A program made the position numbers and the translations under genes. A DNA stretch of 64,000 nt from Kribbella italica (GTDB lineage Bacteria > Actinomycetota > Actinomycetes > Propionibacteriales > Kribbellaceae). This document shows, in pieces, positions 45,077 through 53,085 of this stretch (position 1 is the stretch's first letter; each line of letters opens with the position of its first letter). The notes beneath the pieces were generated by a model that was not told the origin of the DNA, ran no database searches, and saw only the letters and a program-made list of their open reading frames with translations. The stretch spans positions 2,666,001-2,730,000 of the forward strand of contig NZ_JACHMY010000001.1 in NCBI RefSeq assembly GCF_014205135.1. Direction: 5' to 3'.

Positions 45077-45116
45077 CGCGCACCGGGCACGGTCCCTGGG
45101 ATCTGCCCGGTGCGCG
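45077..45116 (+). terminator. Intrinsic-terminator-like hairpin
   Basis: CGCGCACCGGGCA (45077-45089) and TGCCCGGTGCGCG (45104-45116) form a perfect 13-bp stem with a 14-nt loop, 16 nt after the TAP fragment stop. No U-tract follows, as is common in actinobacteria. Confidence 0.65.
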
Positions 45117-45125
45117 GATCATGAA

Positions 45126-45148
45126 CCCTGGCTGCTCAACGCCCATGA
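45126..45148. repeat. 23-nt exact repeat, copy 1
   Basis: This 23-bp segment (starts CCCTGGCTGC, ends CGCCCATGA) recurs exactly at 59892-59914, 14.8 kb away, both times in a non-coding stretch. Here it is enclosed by GATCATG (45117-45123) and CATGATC (45144-45150), a perfect 7-bp inverted repeat. Origin unknown; it may be a small dispersed repeat family. Confidence 0.7.
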
Positions 45149-45222
45149 TCTGCAGCAGAGTCCGCACGCGCACGTCGTTTGCTGCTGTCTTACCGGTTCC
45201 CCACCGAAGGTGATCCAACCGT

Positions 45223-45288
45223 GACGGATTCGGATGGGTCGAACTGCGCGACCCCGAAGGGAACCGGTTCACCTTCAACGCCCTACGT
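45223..45288 (+). pseudogene. Remnant of a glyoxalase/VOC-fold protein
   Basis: A short frame reads GFGWVELRDPEGNRFTFN, the very typical last strand of glyoxalase/bleomycin-resistance (VOC) proteins with the metal-ligand Glu/Asp-Pro-x-Gly-Asn pattern. No upstream VOC domain is found, so this is a 3' relic of a lost gene. Confidence 0.6.
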
Positions 45289-45440
45289 GTAGGTTGCCTG
45301 TCTACTTATTGCCCGCTACGCTTCAACGGCGTGAGCACCGAATAGACTCAACGCGGATCGACGTTCACATCCAGTTGCCGATCGTCGACCGGGCGCCGTA
45401 CGCCGCTTCCGTCGGCTCGGAGCTCGGGAGGTTTCTCACC

Positions 45441-46157
45441 GTGCCGCAGACGTCGGGCACCGATCGATGGGACGGCCTGGTCAGCATCGACGACGAACCG
45501 CCGGCGGACTGGCGCGACCAAGCAGCCGAGCACTTCGCGGACGTTGCCGAAGTTCTGACACCCGGCCCGCAGCGCAGGATCGAGTCGTTCCTGCGCGCCC
45601 CACTGCCGAGCCAGGCGCAGGAGCTGGCCTTCTCACACAACAGGACGATCGAAGCGAGGGCCGTGAAACCGATCCAGGCCGAGATCCACCGGCGGCGGCT
45701 CACCGCGGTCGCGAGCACCGCTTCGGTGTGCCCGGTCACCGGCGCGGCCGGCTTGCTCGCCCACGGCGTCCTGCTCGGCTGGCTGTTCGGTCGCGAGTTC
45801 ACCGACGGCACCATCAGCGGCCTTTTCGCCCTGCCGGTCCCCGGCCGAACCGTCGCCGCAGCGAAACTCACCGTCCACCTCGCCTGGAGCGTGATCGCGA
45901 GCGTCGCGCTTCTCGCCGGACTGGCGGTGCTCGATCTGGCCGTCGGCCTGGGCAACATCCCGGGCGACGCCGTACCGGCTCTCGGCCGTCAACTCGCCTT
46001 GTCGGTACTCACGGCGGCGATCGCCGTACCAGCGCTGTGGGCGATCAGCGCCGGCACCGAGGTATCCACGGCCCAACTCGTTCCCATCGCCCCCGTCGTA
46101 GTGGCAGGCACCGCGCTCACCATGCTCAGTTGGCTCCGACTCCAACTGGATCGCTGA
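45441..46157 (+). pseudogene. Degraded ABC-2 type permease
   Basis: The frame open to 46157 contains a recognisable ABC-2 permease middle (LLGWLFGREFTDGTISGLFALPVPGRTVAAAKL, then hydrophobic spans) and the family's C-terminal SWLRLQLDR. The N-terminal membrane spans are missing and the usual spans between PALWAISAG and TEVSTAQL are deleted in frame. The N-terminal 70 residues (WDGLVSIDDEPPADW...) are not recognisable and may be non-coding sequence that happens to be open. No matching ATPase gene is present. I treat it as a relic; an unusual short protein cannot be excluded. Confidence 0.55.
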
Positions 46158-46286
46158 TCCTTCCAGAAGGCGCCTTCCGCCGGAGCCGGCCCGCCGACCA
46201 GACCGCGTGGCCACCGGCACCTGCTCCGGCATGGCAACGATCTCAGCGGCGCTCCAGGCAACCTTCGGCCCATCTCCGTGAGTTTG

Positions 46287-46649
46287 TCAGCCCGGATGCG
46301 TCGCCGTACGGCTGCCCGCTCCGGGCAGGTCACGGTCGAGGTGGTCGGCGTGGAACAGCGCCTGGTCCAGCAAACCCTTCACATGGTCGTCGGCGGCCGA
46401 GTAGTACACGAAGGTGCCCTCCCGGCGGCCCTTCACCAGGCCGGCCAGGCGGAGTTTGGCCAGGTGCTGACTCACCGCCGCGGGGGCCGCGCCGGCAAGC
46501 TCAGCCAGGCAGGCAACCGACGACTCACCTTGGAGCAGCGCCCACAGGACCTTGATCCGGGTCGGGTCGGCCATCAGCCGGAACGACTCCGCGGCCAGGT
46601 GGACCTGCTCCTCGTTCGGCATCTCGAAGTGCTCGATCGACGAGTGCAT
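46287..46649 (-). CDS. ArsR/SmtB family metal sensor (NmtR/CmtR-like)
   Basis: A 120-residue winged-helix repressor: AAESFRLMADPTRIKVLWALL, HTH region SSVACLAELAGAAPAAVSQHLAKLRLAGLV, wing GTFVYYSAADDHV, and a C-terminal tail rich in His and Asp (LFHADHLDRDLPG) suited to Ni/Co or Zn coordination in the alpha5 type of site. It is divergent from a P1B-4 metal ATPase, with a 22-bp imperfect palindrome between, so it should release the promoter when Co, Ni, Zn or Fe accumulates. The exact metal is not determined. Confidence 0.9.
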   Translation of the reverse strand: MHSSIEHFEMPNEEQVHLAAESFRLMADPTRIKVLWALLQGESSVACLAELAGAAPAAVSQHLAKLRLAGLVKGRREGTFVYYSAADDHVKGLLDQALFHADHLDRDLPGAGSRTATHPG

Positions 46650-46678
46650 CCGCCCACACTACAACTCATCCGTCTACT

Positions 46679-46700
46679 TGCGTATATGCATGGATGCGCA
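46679..46700. promoter_or_regulatory. Candidate operator of the ArsR-type sensor
   Basis: TGCGTAT (46679-46685) and ATGCGCA (46694-46700) form an imperfect inverted repeat (6 of 7 pairs, 8-nt spacer) in a short AT-rich divergent gap, 14 nt before the ATPase ATG. ATAT/ATGCA-rich palindromes are usual for NmtR/CmtR-like ArsR proteins. Confidence 0.5.
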
Positions 46701-46714
46701 GATAGCATGGGCAG

Positions 46715-48727
46715 ATGCCGACGACAGACACCGAAGCCGCCGCAGTCCGCGAGCAGACATCGAAACCACTTGGGCCGGCAGCCAGCGGCTGGTGGCGTAG
46801 CGCGTGGACGCTGCCCGAGGTGCGGTGGGCGACCGCGGCAACGGTCCTTTTCCTGGCCGGGCTGGTGGTCGACCTTGCGGGTGGACCGGTGTGGGGCTAC
46901 TGGTCGCTGTTCTTGGCCTGCTACGTCGCGGGCGGGTGGGAACCGGGCTGGGCCGGGCTCCAGGAACTGCGGAACAAGCGGCTGGACGTCGACCTGCTGA
47001 TGGTCGCGGCCGCGATCGGCGCCGCCTCGATCGGGCAGGTCCTGGACGGCGGTCTGCTGATCGTCATCTTCGCCACCTCCGGCGCGTTGGAGGCGGTCGC
47101 GACCAAACGCACCGAGGACTCGGTGCGCGGACTGCTCGATCTCGCACCCGAGACCGCCACCCGGGTCGCAACTGCCAATGTGGCCGAAGAACTGGAGGAG
47201 CTGGTCCGGGTCGCCGACCTGGCCGTCGGCGACGTCATCTTCGTGCGGCCGGGCGAGCGGATCGGCGCCGACGGGACCGTCCTCGACGGCGGCAGTGAGG
47301 TCGACCAGGCCACCATCACCGGCGAACCACTACCGGTCGACAAGACCATCGGCGACGAAGTGTTCGCCGGCACCCTCAACGGCACCGGCGCGCTGAGGAT
47401 CCGGGTCGATCGCCCGGCCGCCGAATCGGTGGTCGCCAGGATCGCCGGCCTGGTCGAGGAAGCCGCCCGGACCAAAGCCAAGACGCAGCTGTTCATCGAG
47501 AAGATCGAACAGCGGTACTCGATCGGCATGGTCGCCGCAACCGTCGCGCTGTTCGTGATCCCGCTGCTGTTCGGGCAACCGGTCACACCGACACTGCTGC
47601 GGGCGATGACGTTCATGATCGTCGCCTCACCCTGCGCGGTCGTGCTCGCGACCATGCCACCGCTGCTGGCGGCGATCGCCAACGCCGGCCGCCACGGCGT
47701 ACTGGTGAAGTCCGCGGTGGTGATGGAACAACTCGGCGCGACCACGCAGGTCGCGATCGACAAGACCGGCACCCTGACGCGCGGAACGCCTCACCTCGCC
47801 GCGATCAAGGTCCTCGAGGACGCGCCGTTCACCCGCGACGAAGTTCTCGTGATCGCCGCTTCGGCCGAGCACCCCAGCGAGCACCCACTCGCCGCAGCGG
47901 TCGTGTCGGCCGCCCGCACGGCCGGCCTCGCTCTGTTACCTGTGCAGGCGTTCACTGCGACTGCAGGCCTCGGGGTGACCGCCACGGTCGATGGCCGCCA
48001 GGTGCAGATCGGCGCCCCGGCAGCGTTCCTGATCGGATCCGCCAACCGCGATCAGGCAGCCCGTTCGGCGATCGCCGAGTTGCAGGAGACAGGGGCGACA
48101 GCGGTCGTCGTGCTGGTTGACGGTGATCCGGTCGCCGTTCTCGGGATCGTCGACCAGCTCCGCGCCGAGGCGGCAGCCGCGGTCAAGCAACTGACCCAGC
48201 TCACCGGGAAGCCGCCGGTCCTGCTCACCGGAGACAACGCCGCGACTGCCGGCGAGGTTGCCTCGGCAGTCGGCATCACCGACATCCATGCCGAGCTGCT
48301 ACCCGACGGCAAGGTCGCCGCGGTCCGTGACCTCCAAGCCGCCGGGGAACGCGTCACGGTTGTCGGTGACGGCATCAACGACGCGCCCGCGCTGGCCGCC
48401 GCGCAGGCCGGTATCGCCATGGGCCGCGCCGGATCCGACCTGACTCTGCAGACTGCCGACGCGGTCGTTGTCCGCGACGACCTCACCACCATCCCGGCCG
48501 TGATCGCACTCTCCCGGCGGGCCCGCCGTGTCGTGACCGCGAATTTGATCATCGCAGCCACCTTCATCACCGTCCTGGTGATCTGGGACCTTGTCGGCCA
48601 CCTGCCTCTGCCGCTCGGCGTCGCCGGCCACGAAGGCTCCACCGTCATCGTCGGCCTCAACGGCCTGCGCCTGCTGCGCAGCGCGGCCTGGAACCGCGCC
48701 GCCAACCAGACAGCTCAGCGCCGCTGA
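46715..48727 (+). CDS. Heavy-metal P-type ATPase, P1B-4 class (SPC motif)
   Basis: A 670-residue metal exporter. It lacks an N-terminal metal-binding domain and has the six-span P1B-4 layout: SPC in the metal-binding helix (MIVASPCAVVLATMPPL, about residue 305), phosphorylation motif DKTGTLTRG (about 348), HP pair SEHPLAAAVV, hinge GDGINDAPALAAAQ, and the last-helix AGHEGSTVIVGLNGLRLL, whose HEG(G/S)T is diagnostic of P1B-4 (CtpD/CoaT type). These pump Co, Ni or Fe out of the cytosol. It is controlled by the divergent ArsR-type sensor. Naming it cadA or copA would be wrong because the CPC motif is absent. Confidence 0.9.
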   Translation: MPTTDTEAAAVREQTSKPLGPAASGWWRSAWTLPEVRWATAATVLFLAGLVVDLAGGPVWGYWSLFLACYVAGGWEPGWAGLQELRNKRLDVDLLMVAAAIGAASIGQVLDGGLLIVIFATSGALEAVATKRTEDSVRGLLDLAPETATRVATANVAEELEELVRVADLAVGDVIFVRPGERIGADGTVLDGGSEVDQATITGEPLPVDKTIGDEVFAGTLNGTGALRIRVDRPAAESVVARIAGLVEEAARTKAKTQLFIEKIEQRYSIGMVAATVALFVIPLLFGQPVTPTLLRAMTFMIVASPCAVVLATMPPLLAAIANAGRHGVLVKSAVVMEQLGATTQVAIDKTGTLTRGTPHLAAIKVLEDAPFTRDEVLVIAASAEHPSEHPLAAAVVSAARTAGLALLPVQAFTATAGLGVTATVDGRQVQIGAPAAFLIGSANRDQAARSAIAELQETGATAVVVLVDGDPVAVLGIVDQLRAEAAAAVKQLTQLTGKPPVLLTGDNAATAGEVASAVGITDIHAELLPDGKVAAVRDLQAAGERVTVVGDGINDAPALAAAQAGIAMGRAGSDLTLQTADAVVVRDDLTTIPAVIALSRRARRVVTANLIIAATFITVLVIWDLVGHLPLPLGVAGHEGSTVIVGLNGLRLLRSAAWNRAANQTAQRR

Positions 48728-48829
48728 GCTACCCGGCACACCGCCCGGCATCCCCGGTGATCTCTGCCCGCCCGACCGGAGTCGAGCCGGGCGAGGGCGC
48801 GGTTGTTGCCGCAGGCAAGGAAAGCGGGC

Positions 48830-49025
48830 TCAGGAACGAACCAGCCGCGCGATCGCCTCGGAGGCTTCCTCGAGCTTGCGGTCGGCCTCCGGCAGCCGCG
48901 GCATCGAGTACGCAGTGCGTCAAGTGGTCGTCGAGCAGCCCGAGCGCGACCGATTCCAGCGCCGTAGATAGGCCTCTTCGTCGTCGATGTAACCGTGTTG
49001 TGCCGGCTGAGCCACGCCCACCACT
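48830..49025 (-). pseudogene. csoR: Broken csoR (copper-sensing repressor)
   Basis: On the minus strand, three pieces of a CsoR/DUF156 repressor lie in order but in different frames: an N-terminal HGYIDDEEAYLRRW, then LLDDHLTHCVLDAAAAGG (the HC of the copper site) after loss of about 35 central residues including the first Cys and the GQVRG region, then EADRKLEEASEAIARLVRS to the stop at 48830-48832. It cannot encode an active repressor. A CsoR-type operator remains in front of the CopB gene at 50778. The rest of the gap up to 49219 contains nothing I recognise. Confidence 0.75.
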
Positions 49026-49219
49026 CGCTCCCTGACCTCACACCGAACGCTACTGGCCTGGCCGGACTGTCGCTGATCCGATCCGACGGCTCGTTCTGGG
49101 CCGACGTCCCGCCCGCCTTGCTGACCGCGGCCGCAGCCCCGGCCTTGTCGGTCCACGCCATCTGGGCAATCACGCGTCCCAAAAGGGCCTGAGACGAGCA
49201 CCCGGCTAGGCTGGGGGCG

Positions 49220-49735
49220 ATGAACAGCCGGCACACCCGCACACGACGAGGGTCCGTCAGGGCCTTGGTCGCCGTGGTGCTGCTGGCAGGTGTCTTCACC
49301 ATGCACGGCCTGACCGGCAACCACGACGTCGCAACGGCGATGACTCACCGGATGCCGGCGACCACGGCGAACGGTCACTCCGCGACGGTCATGGCTGTCT
49401 CAACCGAACCCGTCCAGCAGACGCAGGCGACGTCGTCGACGGCTCACTTGAGCACCGCCGAGAACGGCCCGGCGGTCCCGATGGTCGACTCCGGTGAATC
49501 TCTCCCCGAGCTGACCGCCCTCGCCGATGACCACGGGCACGTGCACTCGATGAGCGATGTGTGCCTGGCGATGCTGGCCGCGCTCCTGCTCGCACTCATC
49601 GTCGCCCTCACGCGGCGCAGCCTCACCGCCGCACATCCCGTCGTACTGGCGCCCGCCACGGTTCCGGTGGCCGACGGCCCGTCGCCGCCATGGCGCCGGC
49701 CCACCTTGTCGAAGCTCTGCATCCTGCGGACCTGA
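49220..49735 (+). CDS. DUF6153 family membrane protein
   Basis: A 171-residue small membrane protein matching the DUF6153 pattern of actinobacteria: a first hydrophobic helix ending in FTMHGLTGNH, a long His/Met/Thr-rich external segment (about 40-110, with DDHGHVHSM), then CLAMLAALLLALIVAL as second helix and a C-terminal SPPWRRPTLSKLCILRT. Found next to DUF305 and copper ATPase genes, so a role in copper handling is suggested by context only. Confidence 0.75.
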   Translation: MNSRHTRTRRGSVRALVAVVLLAGVFTMHGLTGNHDVATAMTHRMPATTANGHSATVMAVSTEPVQQTQATSSTAHLSTAENGPAVPMVDSGESLPELTALADDHGHVHSMSDVCLAMLAALLLALIVALTRRSLTAAHPVVLAPATVPVADGPSPPWRRPTLSKLCILRT

Positions 49736-49805
49736 GCCGAACTCTGTCCAAAACCGGACGCCGGCCGCCCTCACTTGCGCGCCGCCCCGGCACGGCATGC
49801 CACAC

Positions 49806-49826
49806 CGGGCAACAGGCTGTTGCCCG
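49806..49826 (+). terminator. Hairpin between DUF6153 and DUF305 genes
   Basis: CGGGCAACAG and CTGTTGCCCG form a perfect 10-bp inverted repeat around a single G, about 70 nt after the DUF6153 stop. The tight loop also allows an operator reading. Confidence 0.45.
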
Positions 49827-49957
49827 ACTCCCGTAGGTCACTCGCTGCAGATCGACCAGCCGGACGCTGACGGAACACCTCCGTACGGCTGAGCGCAGAT
49901 GGTCCCGACCTCCGCGGCTCCGTAGTACCCGGATTCGAACGACAAGGACTCCACACC

Positions 49958-50596
49958 ATGCGACACCACTCCTGGAAGACCGCCGTCTCAACGACCCTGA
50001 TCGCCTTGGGCAGCCTCACCCTGGCCGCCTGCGGCGACGACACCGACAGCGGCTCGATGCCCGGCATGAACCACGCCACTCCGCCGGCGAACAACTCGAG
50101 CACCACGGCCGCGCAGGCCGGGGAGTTCAACGACGCCGACGTCACGTTCGCGACCGAGATGATCCCGCACCACCAGCAGGCCGTGCAGATGGCCGGCATG
50201 GCCGGCTACAACGCCACCACGGCGGAGGTGAAGAAGCTCGCCACCGCGATCGCGGCCGCGCAGGACCGGGAGATCAAGACCATGACGGGCTGGCTGACCC
50301 TCTGGGGCAAGCCCGTACCGTCGCCGTCGCACGGCGGACACAACATGCCCGAGATGCCCGGCATGATGACCGAGGACGAGATGTCCGACCTCGGCGACAC
50401 CCGCGGCGCGATGTTCGACCGGATGTGGACCGAAATGATGATCGAGCACCACAAGGGCGCGATCACCATGGCCAAAACCGAACAGACCACGGGCAAGAAC
50501 GCCGACGCGGTCGCTTTGGCCAAGAAGATCGAGACCGACCAGAACCGCGAGATCGCCACCATGCAGCGACTGCTCGGCCGTCTCCCGGTCAGCTGA
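49958..50596 (+). CDS. DUF305 lipoprotein, copper-associated
   Basis: A 212-residue exported protein with lipoprotein signal (LTLAAC, Cys about 24) and Met/His-rich linker (SMPGMNH). The DUF305 core is a ferritin-like four-helix bundle with two characteristic motifs: EMIPHHQQAVQMAGMA and EMMIEHHKGAITMAK, joined by the Met-rich HNMPEMPGMMTEDEM. These can coordinate Cu(I). A strong terminator hairpin follows the gene. The downstream CopB ATPase and its CsoR-like operator point to copper stress. Confidence 0.9.
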   Translation: MRHHSWKTAVSTTLIALGSLTLAACGDDTDSGSMPGMNHATPPANNSSTTAAQAGEFNDADVTFATEMIPHHQQAVQMAGMAGYNATTAEVKKLATAIAAAQDREIKTMTGWLTLWGKPVPSPSHGGHNMPEMPGMMTEDEMSDLGDTRGAMFDRMWTEMMIEHHKGAITMAKTEQTTGKNADAVALAKKIETDQNREIATMQRLLGRLPVS

Positions 50597-50611
50597 CCCA
50601 GCGCCAACCCC

Positions 50612-50647
50612 GACGGCAGGCACCGCCAGACCCAGGTGCCTGCCGTC
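50612..50647 (+). terminator. Terminator hairpin after DUF305 gene
   Basis: GACGGCAGGCACC (50612-50624) and GGTGCCTGCCGTC (50635-50647) form a perfect 13-bp stem with a 10-nt loop, 16 nt after the stop codon. It separates the DUF305 transcript from the copB promoter. Confidence 0.75.
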
Positions 50648-50688
50648 CCCCGACCACGCGACGGCCGAAGATCTTCTGACTCCCCGAA

Positions 50689-50705
50689 ATACCCCTAGGG
50701 GGTAT
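50689..50705. promoter_or_regulatory. CsoR-type operator
   Basis: ATACCCCTAGGGGGTAT matches the classical CsoR site (TAnCCC...GGGnTA with G/C tracts around a TA centre). It lies 73 nt upstream of the CopB-type ATPase start and overlaps a TATATT that may be its -10. Confidence 0.8.
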
Positions 50706-50777
50706 ATTGTTCTGGGTTGGGAGACAGCGGCTCCGAAGCCGCGACCCCATCGCTACCGGACACCGAGAGGACTGATC

Positions 50778-52835
50778 ATGGTGAAGGCCACCCGACACGG
50801 CCAGGATCACCAGCACTCTGGTCACGGAGACCACGGCGGGCATGACAAGCACGCCGGGCACGACCCGGAGATGTTCCGCCGCAAGTTCTGGCTCAGTCTG
50901 CTGCTGACGCTGCCGATCGTTGCCACCAGCCACATGGTGATGGACTGGTTCGGCTACACCCTGGACTTCCCGGCGATGAGCTGGGTCGGTCCGGTGCTCG
51001 GCACCTTCGTGTTCTTCTACGGCGGCCGGCCGTTCCTGGTCGGCGGCATCCGGGAGGTGCGTGATCGGGCTCCGGGCATGATGCTGCTGATCTCGATGGC
51101 GATCACCGTCGCCTACGTCGCCTCCCTGGCCACCAGTCTCGGGGTCTTCGACCTGGACTTCTGGTGGGAGCTCGCGGCGCTGGTCACCATCATGCTGCTG
51201 GGCCACTGGCAAGAGATGAAGGCCATCGGCCAGGCCCAAGGCGCCCTCGCCGCACTGGCCGCGCTGCTGCCCGACGACGCCGAACGGGTCACCGGCGACG
51301 GCGTCGAAACCGTCTCGATCAACGAGCTGAACGTCGGCGACGTCGTACTGGTCAGGTCTGGTGCGCGGGTACCGGCCGACGGCGAGATCGTCGACGGCGC
51401 CGCCGAGCTGGACGAGTCGATGATCACCGGCGAATCCCGCCCGGTCTCACGCACCACCGGCGACCGCGTCGTCGCCGGGACCGTGGCGACCGATTCAGCG
51501 ATCCGGGTCGGCGTCGACGCCATCGGCGACGACACCGCACTCGCCGGCATCCAGCGGCTCGTGAGCGAAGCGCAGCAGTCCAGCGGACGGGCCCAAGTCC
51601 TGGCCGACCGCTTCGCCGCAATGCTGTTCTACATCGCCACCGCCGCCGCCCTGGTCACCTTCCTGGCCTGGTGGGCCTTCGGCACGCTCGACGAATCGGT
51701 CGTCAGGACCGTGACCGTCCTGGTGATCGCCTGCCCCCACGCCCTCGGACTGGCCATCCCGCTGGTGATCGCACTGTCCACAGCGGTCGCAGCGAAGGCC
51801 GGGATCCTGGTGAAGGACCGCCTGGCACTGGAACGGATGCGGACCGTCAACGCGGTACTGTTCGACAAGACCGGCACCCTGACCAAGGGCGAGCACATCG
51901 TCACCGGCATCGCCGGCGACGGGATCGACGAGGCTGAGGTCCTGCGCATCGCCGGTGCCGTCGAAGCCGACAGCGAGCACCCACTGGCCCGGGCCATCGT
52001 CACCGCGGCCGACCAGCGGGACGGGCGCGGCAAGGCCGGCGATTTCAAGTCGCTGACGGGCCGTGGCGTCCGGGCCTCGGTCGACGGCTCCACCTACGCA
52101 GTCGGCGGGCCCGCGCTGCTGCGCGAGCTCGACGCCACCGTCCCGAGCGTTCTGCGCGACCGCGCCGAGGAATGGTCCGCACGAGGCGCCGCGGTGCTGT
52201 ACCTGCTGCGCGTCGACGGATCGGCTGCGGTCGCGACCGCGGCGATCGCCCTCGAGGACGAGGTCCGGCCCGAAGCCCGCGAAGCCGTCGAGCAACTCCG
52301 TGCGATCGGCGTGGCCAAGATCGTCATGATCACCGGCGACGCCGAACCCGTCGCCCGAGCCGTCGCCGCCGACCTCGGCTTCCGCGACGGCATCGACGAG
52401 GTGTTCGCCGAGGTCCTACCGGCCGACAAGGACAAGGCCGTCAGCGAACTGCAGGCCCGCGGCCTGACCGTGGCCATGGTCGGCGACGGCGTCAACGACG
52501 CCCCCGCGCTGGCCCGCGCCGACGTCGGCATCGCGATCGGCGCCGGCACCGACGTCGCCATCGAGTCGGCCGGAGTCGTGCTCGCCTCCTCCGACCCCCG
52601 CGGTGTCACCGGCATCATCCGGCTGTCCAAGGCGTCGTACCGCAAGATGATCCAGAACCTCGCCTGGGCCGCCGGGTACAACATCGTCGCCATCCCACTG
52701 GCCGCGGGAGCGCTGGCCTGGGCCGGGTTCACGCTCAGCCCCGCGATCGGCGCGGTCCTGATGTCGGCCTCGACCATCGTCGTGGCCGCCAACGCCCAAC
52801 TCCTGCGCCGGATCCACCTCACACCCCAGCGCTGA
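50778..52835 (+). CDS. copB: Copper-translocating P-type ATPase, CopB (P1B-3) class
   Basis: A 685-residue metal pump with a His-rich cytosolic N-terminus (residues 6-34, alternating His, Gly, Asp) instead of a CxxC domain. Key motifs: VIACPHALGLAIPL (CPH, about residue 317, diagnostic of P1B-3), DKTGTLTKG (about 362), DSEHPLARAI and GDGVNDAPALARADVG, and a C-terminal MSASTIVVAANAQLL helix with the MS...N pattern. P1B-3 pumps export Cu(I)/Cu(II) or Ag(I). A CsoR-like operator precedes it, although the nearby csoR is broken, so control must come from a repressor encoded elsewhere or be lost. Confidence 0.92.
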   Translation: MVKATRHGQDHQHSGHGDHGGHDKHAGHDPEMFRRKFWLSLLLTLPIVATSHMVMDWFGYTLDFPAMSWVGPVLGTFVFFYGGRPFLVGGIREVRDRAPGMMLLISMAITVAYVASLATSLGVFDLDFWWELAALVTIMLLGHWQEMKAIGQAQGALAALAALLPDDAERVTGDGVETVSINELNVGDVVLVRSGARVPADGEIVDGAAELDESMITGESRPVSRTTGDRVVAGTVATDSAIRVGVDAIGDDTALAGIQRLVSEAQQSSGRAQVLADRFAAMLFYIATAAALVTFLAWWAFGTLDESVVRTVTVLVIACPHALGLAIPLVIALSTAVAAKAGILVKDRLALERMRTVNAVLFDKTGTLTKGEHIVTGIAGDGIDEAEVLRIAGAVEADSEHPLARAIVTAADQRDGRGKAGDFKSLTGRGVRASVDGSTYAVGGPALLRELDATVPSVLRDRAEEWSARGAAVLYLLRVDGSAAVATAAIALEDEVRPEAREAVEQLRAIGVAKIVMITGDAEPVARAVAADLGFRDGIDEVFAEVLPADKDKAVSELQARGLTVAMVGDGVNDAPALARADVGIAIGAGTDVAIESAGVVLASSDPRGVTGIIRLSKASYRKMIQNLAWAAGYNIVAIPLAAGALAWAGFTLSPAIGAVLMSASTIVVAANAQLLRRIHLTPQR

Positions 52836-52846
52836 CCGATCCCCAC

Positions 52847-53045
52847 CTACACGCTGAGCCGGATCGCCACAGGTCGTCCCGGCTTGGCGGTGAAGGCCTT
52901 CGGTTGCCGGCCGTCGAGAGTGAGGTCGGGACGGTCCCCGGCGCACGTCGTACGGCCGGCAGGAAGTGGCGAAGTTCAGCAGCAGTTCTGAAGGTAACTC
53001 TGCAGATCCGACAGTGCCGCGGCGTCCTTGTCGGCCCGGTACTTC
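52847..53045 (-). pseudogene. Coding relics downstream of copB, one ArsR-like
   Basis: Two short minus-strand pieces. About 52976-53045 reads VTSRREGKYRADKDAAALSDLQ and ends in LQNCC, resembling the wing and C-terminus of an ArsR repressor with a terminal CC. About 52847-52975 continues in the same frame past the stop as CAGDRPDLTLDGRQPKAF ... IRLSV to a stop at 52847, an unrecognised C-terminal tail. Neither has a start or upstream domain. I see no other feature in this 250-nt gap. Confidence 0.4.
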
Positions 53046-53085
53046 CCCTCGCGGCGGGAGGTGACGATGCCGCCCAAGGCGCTGG

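Noticed and set aside
45234..45440. N-terminal part of the frame leading into the ABC-2 relic
   Set aside because: No homology visible, and it crosses the VOC relic in a different frame; taken as open by chance.
46715..48727. Naming the first P-type ATPase as a cadmium or copper pump
   Set aside because: The CPC motif of CadA/ZntA/CopA is replaced by SPC and the last helix carries HEGST, which fit the P1B-4 class.
49806..49826. Hairpin as part of a riboswitch
   Set aside because: Only a single stem-loop with a one-base loop; no conserved aptamer elements seen.
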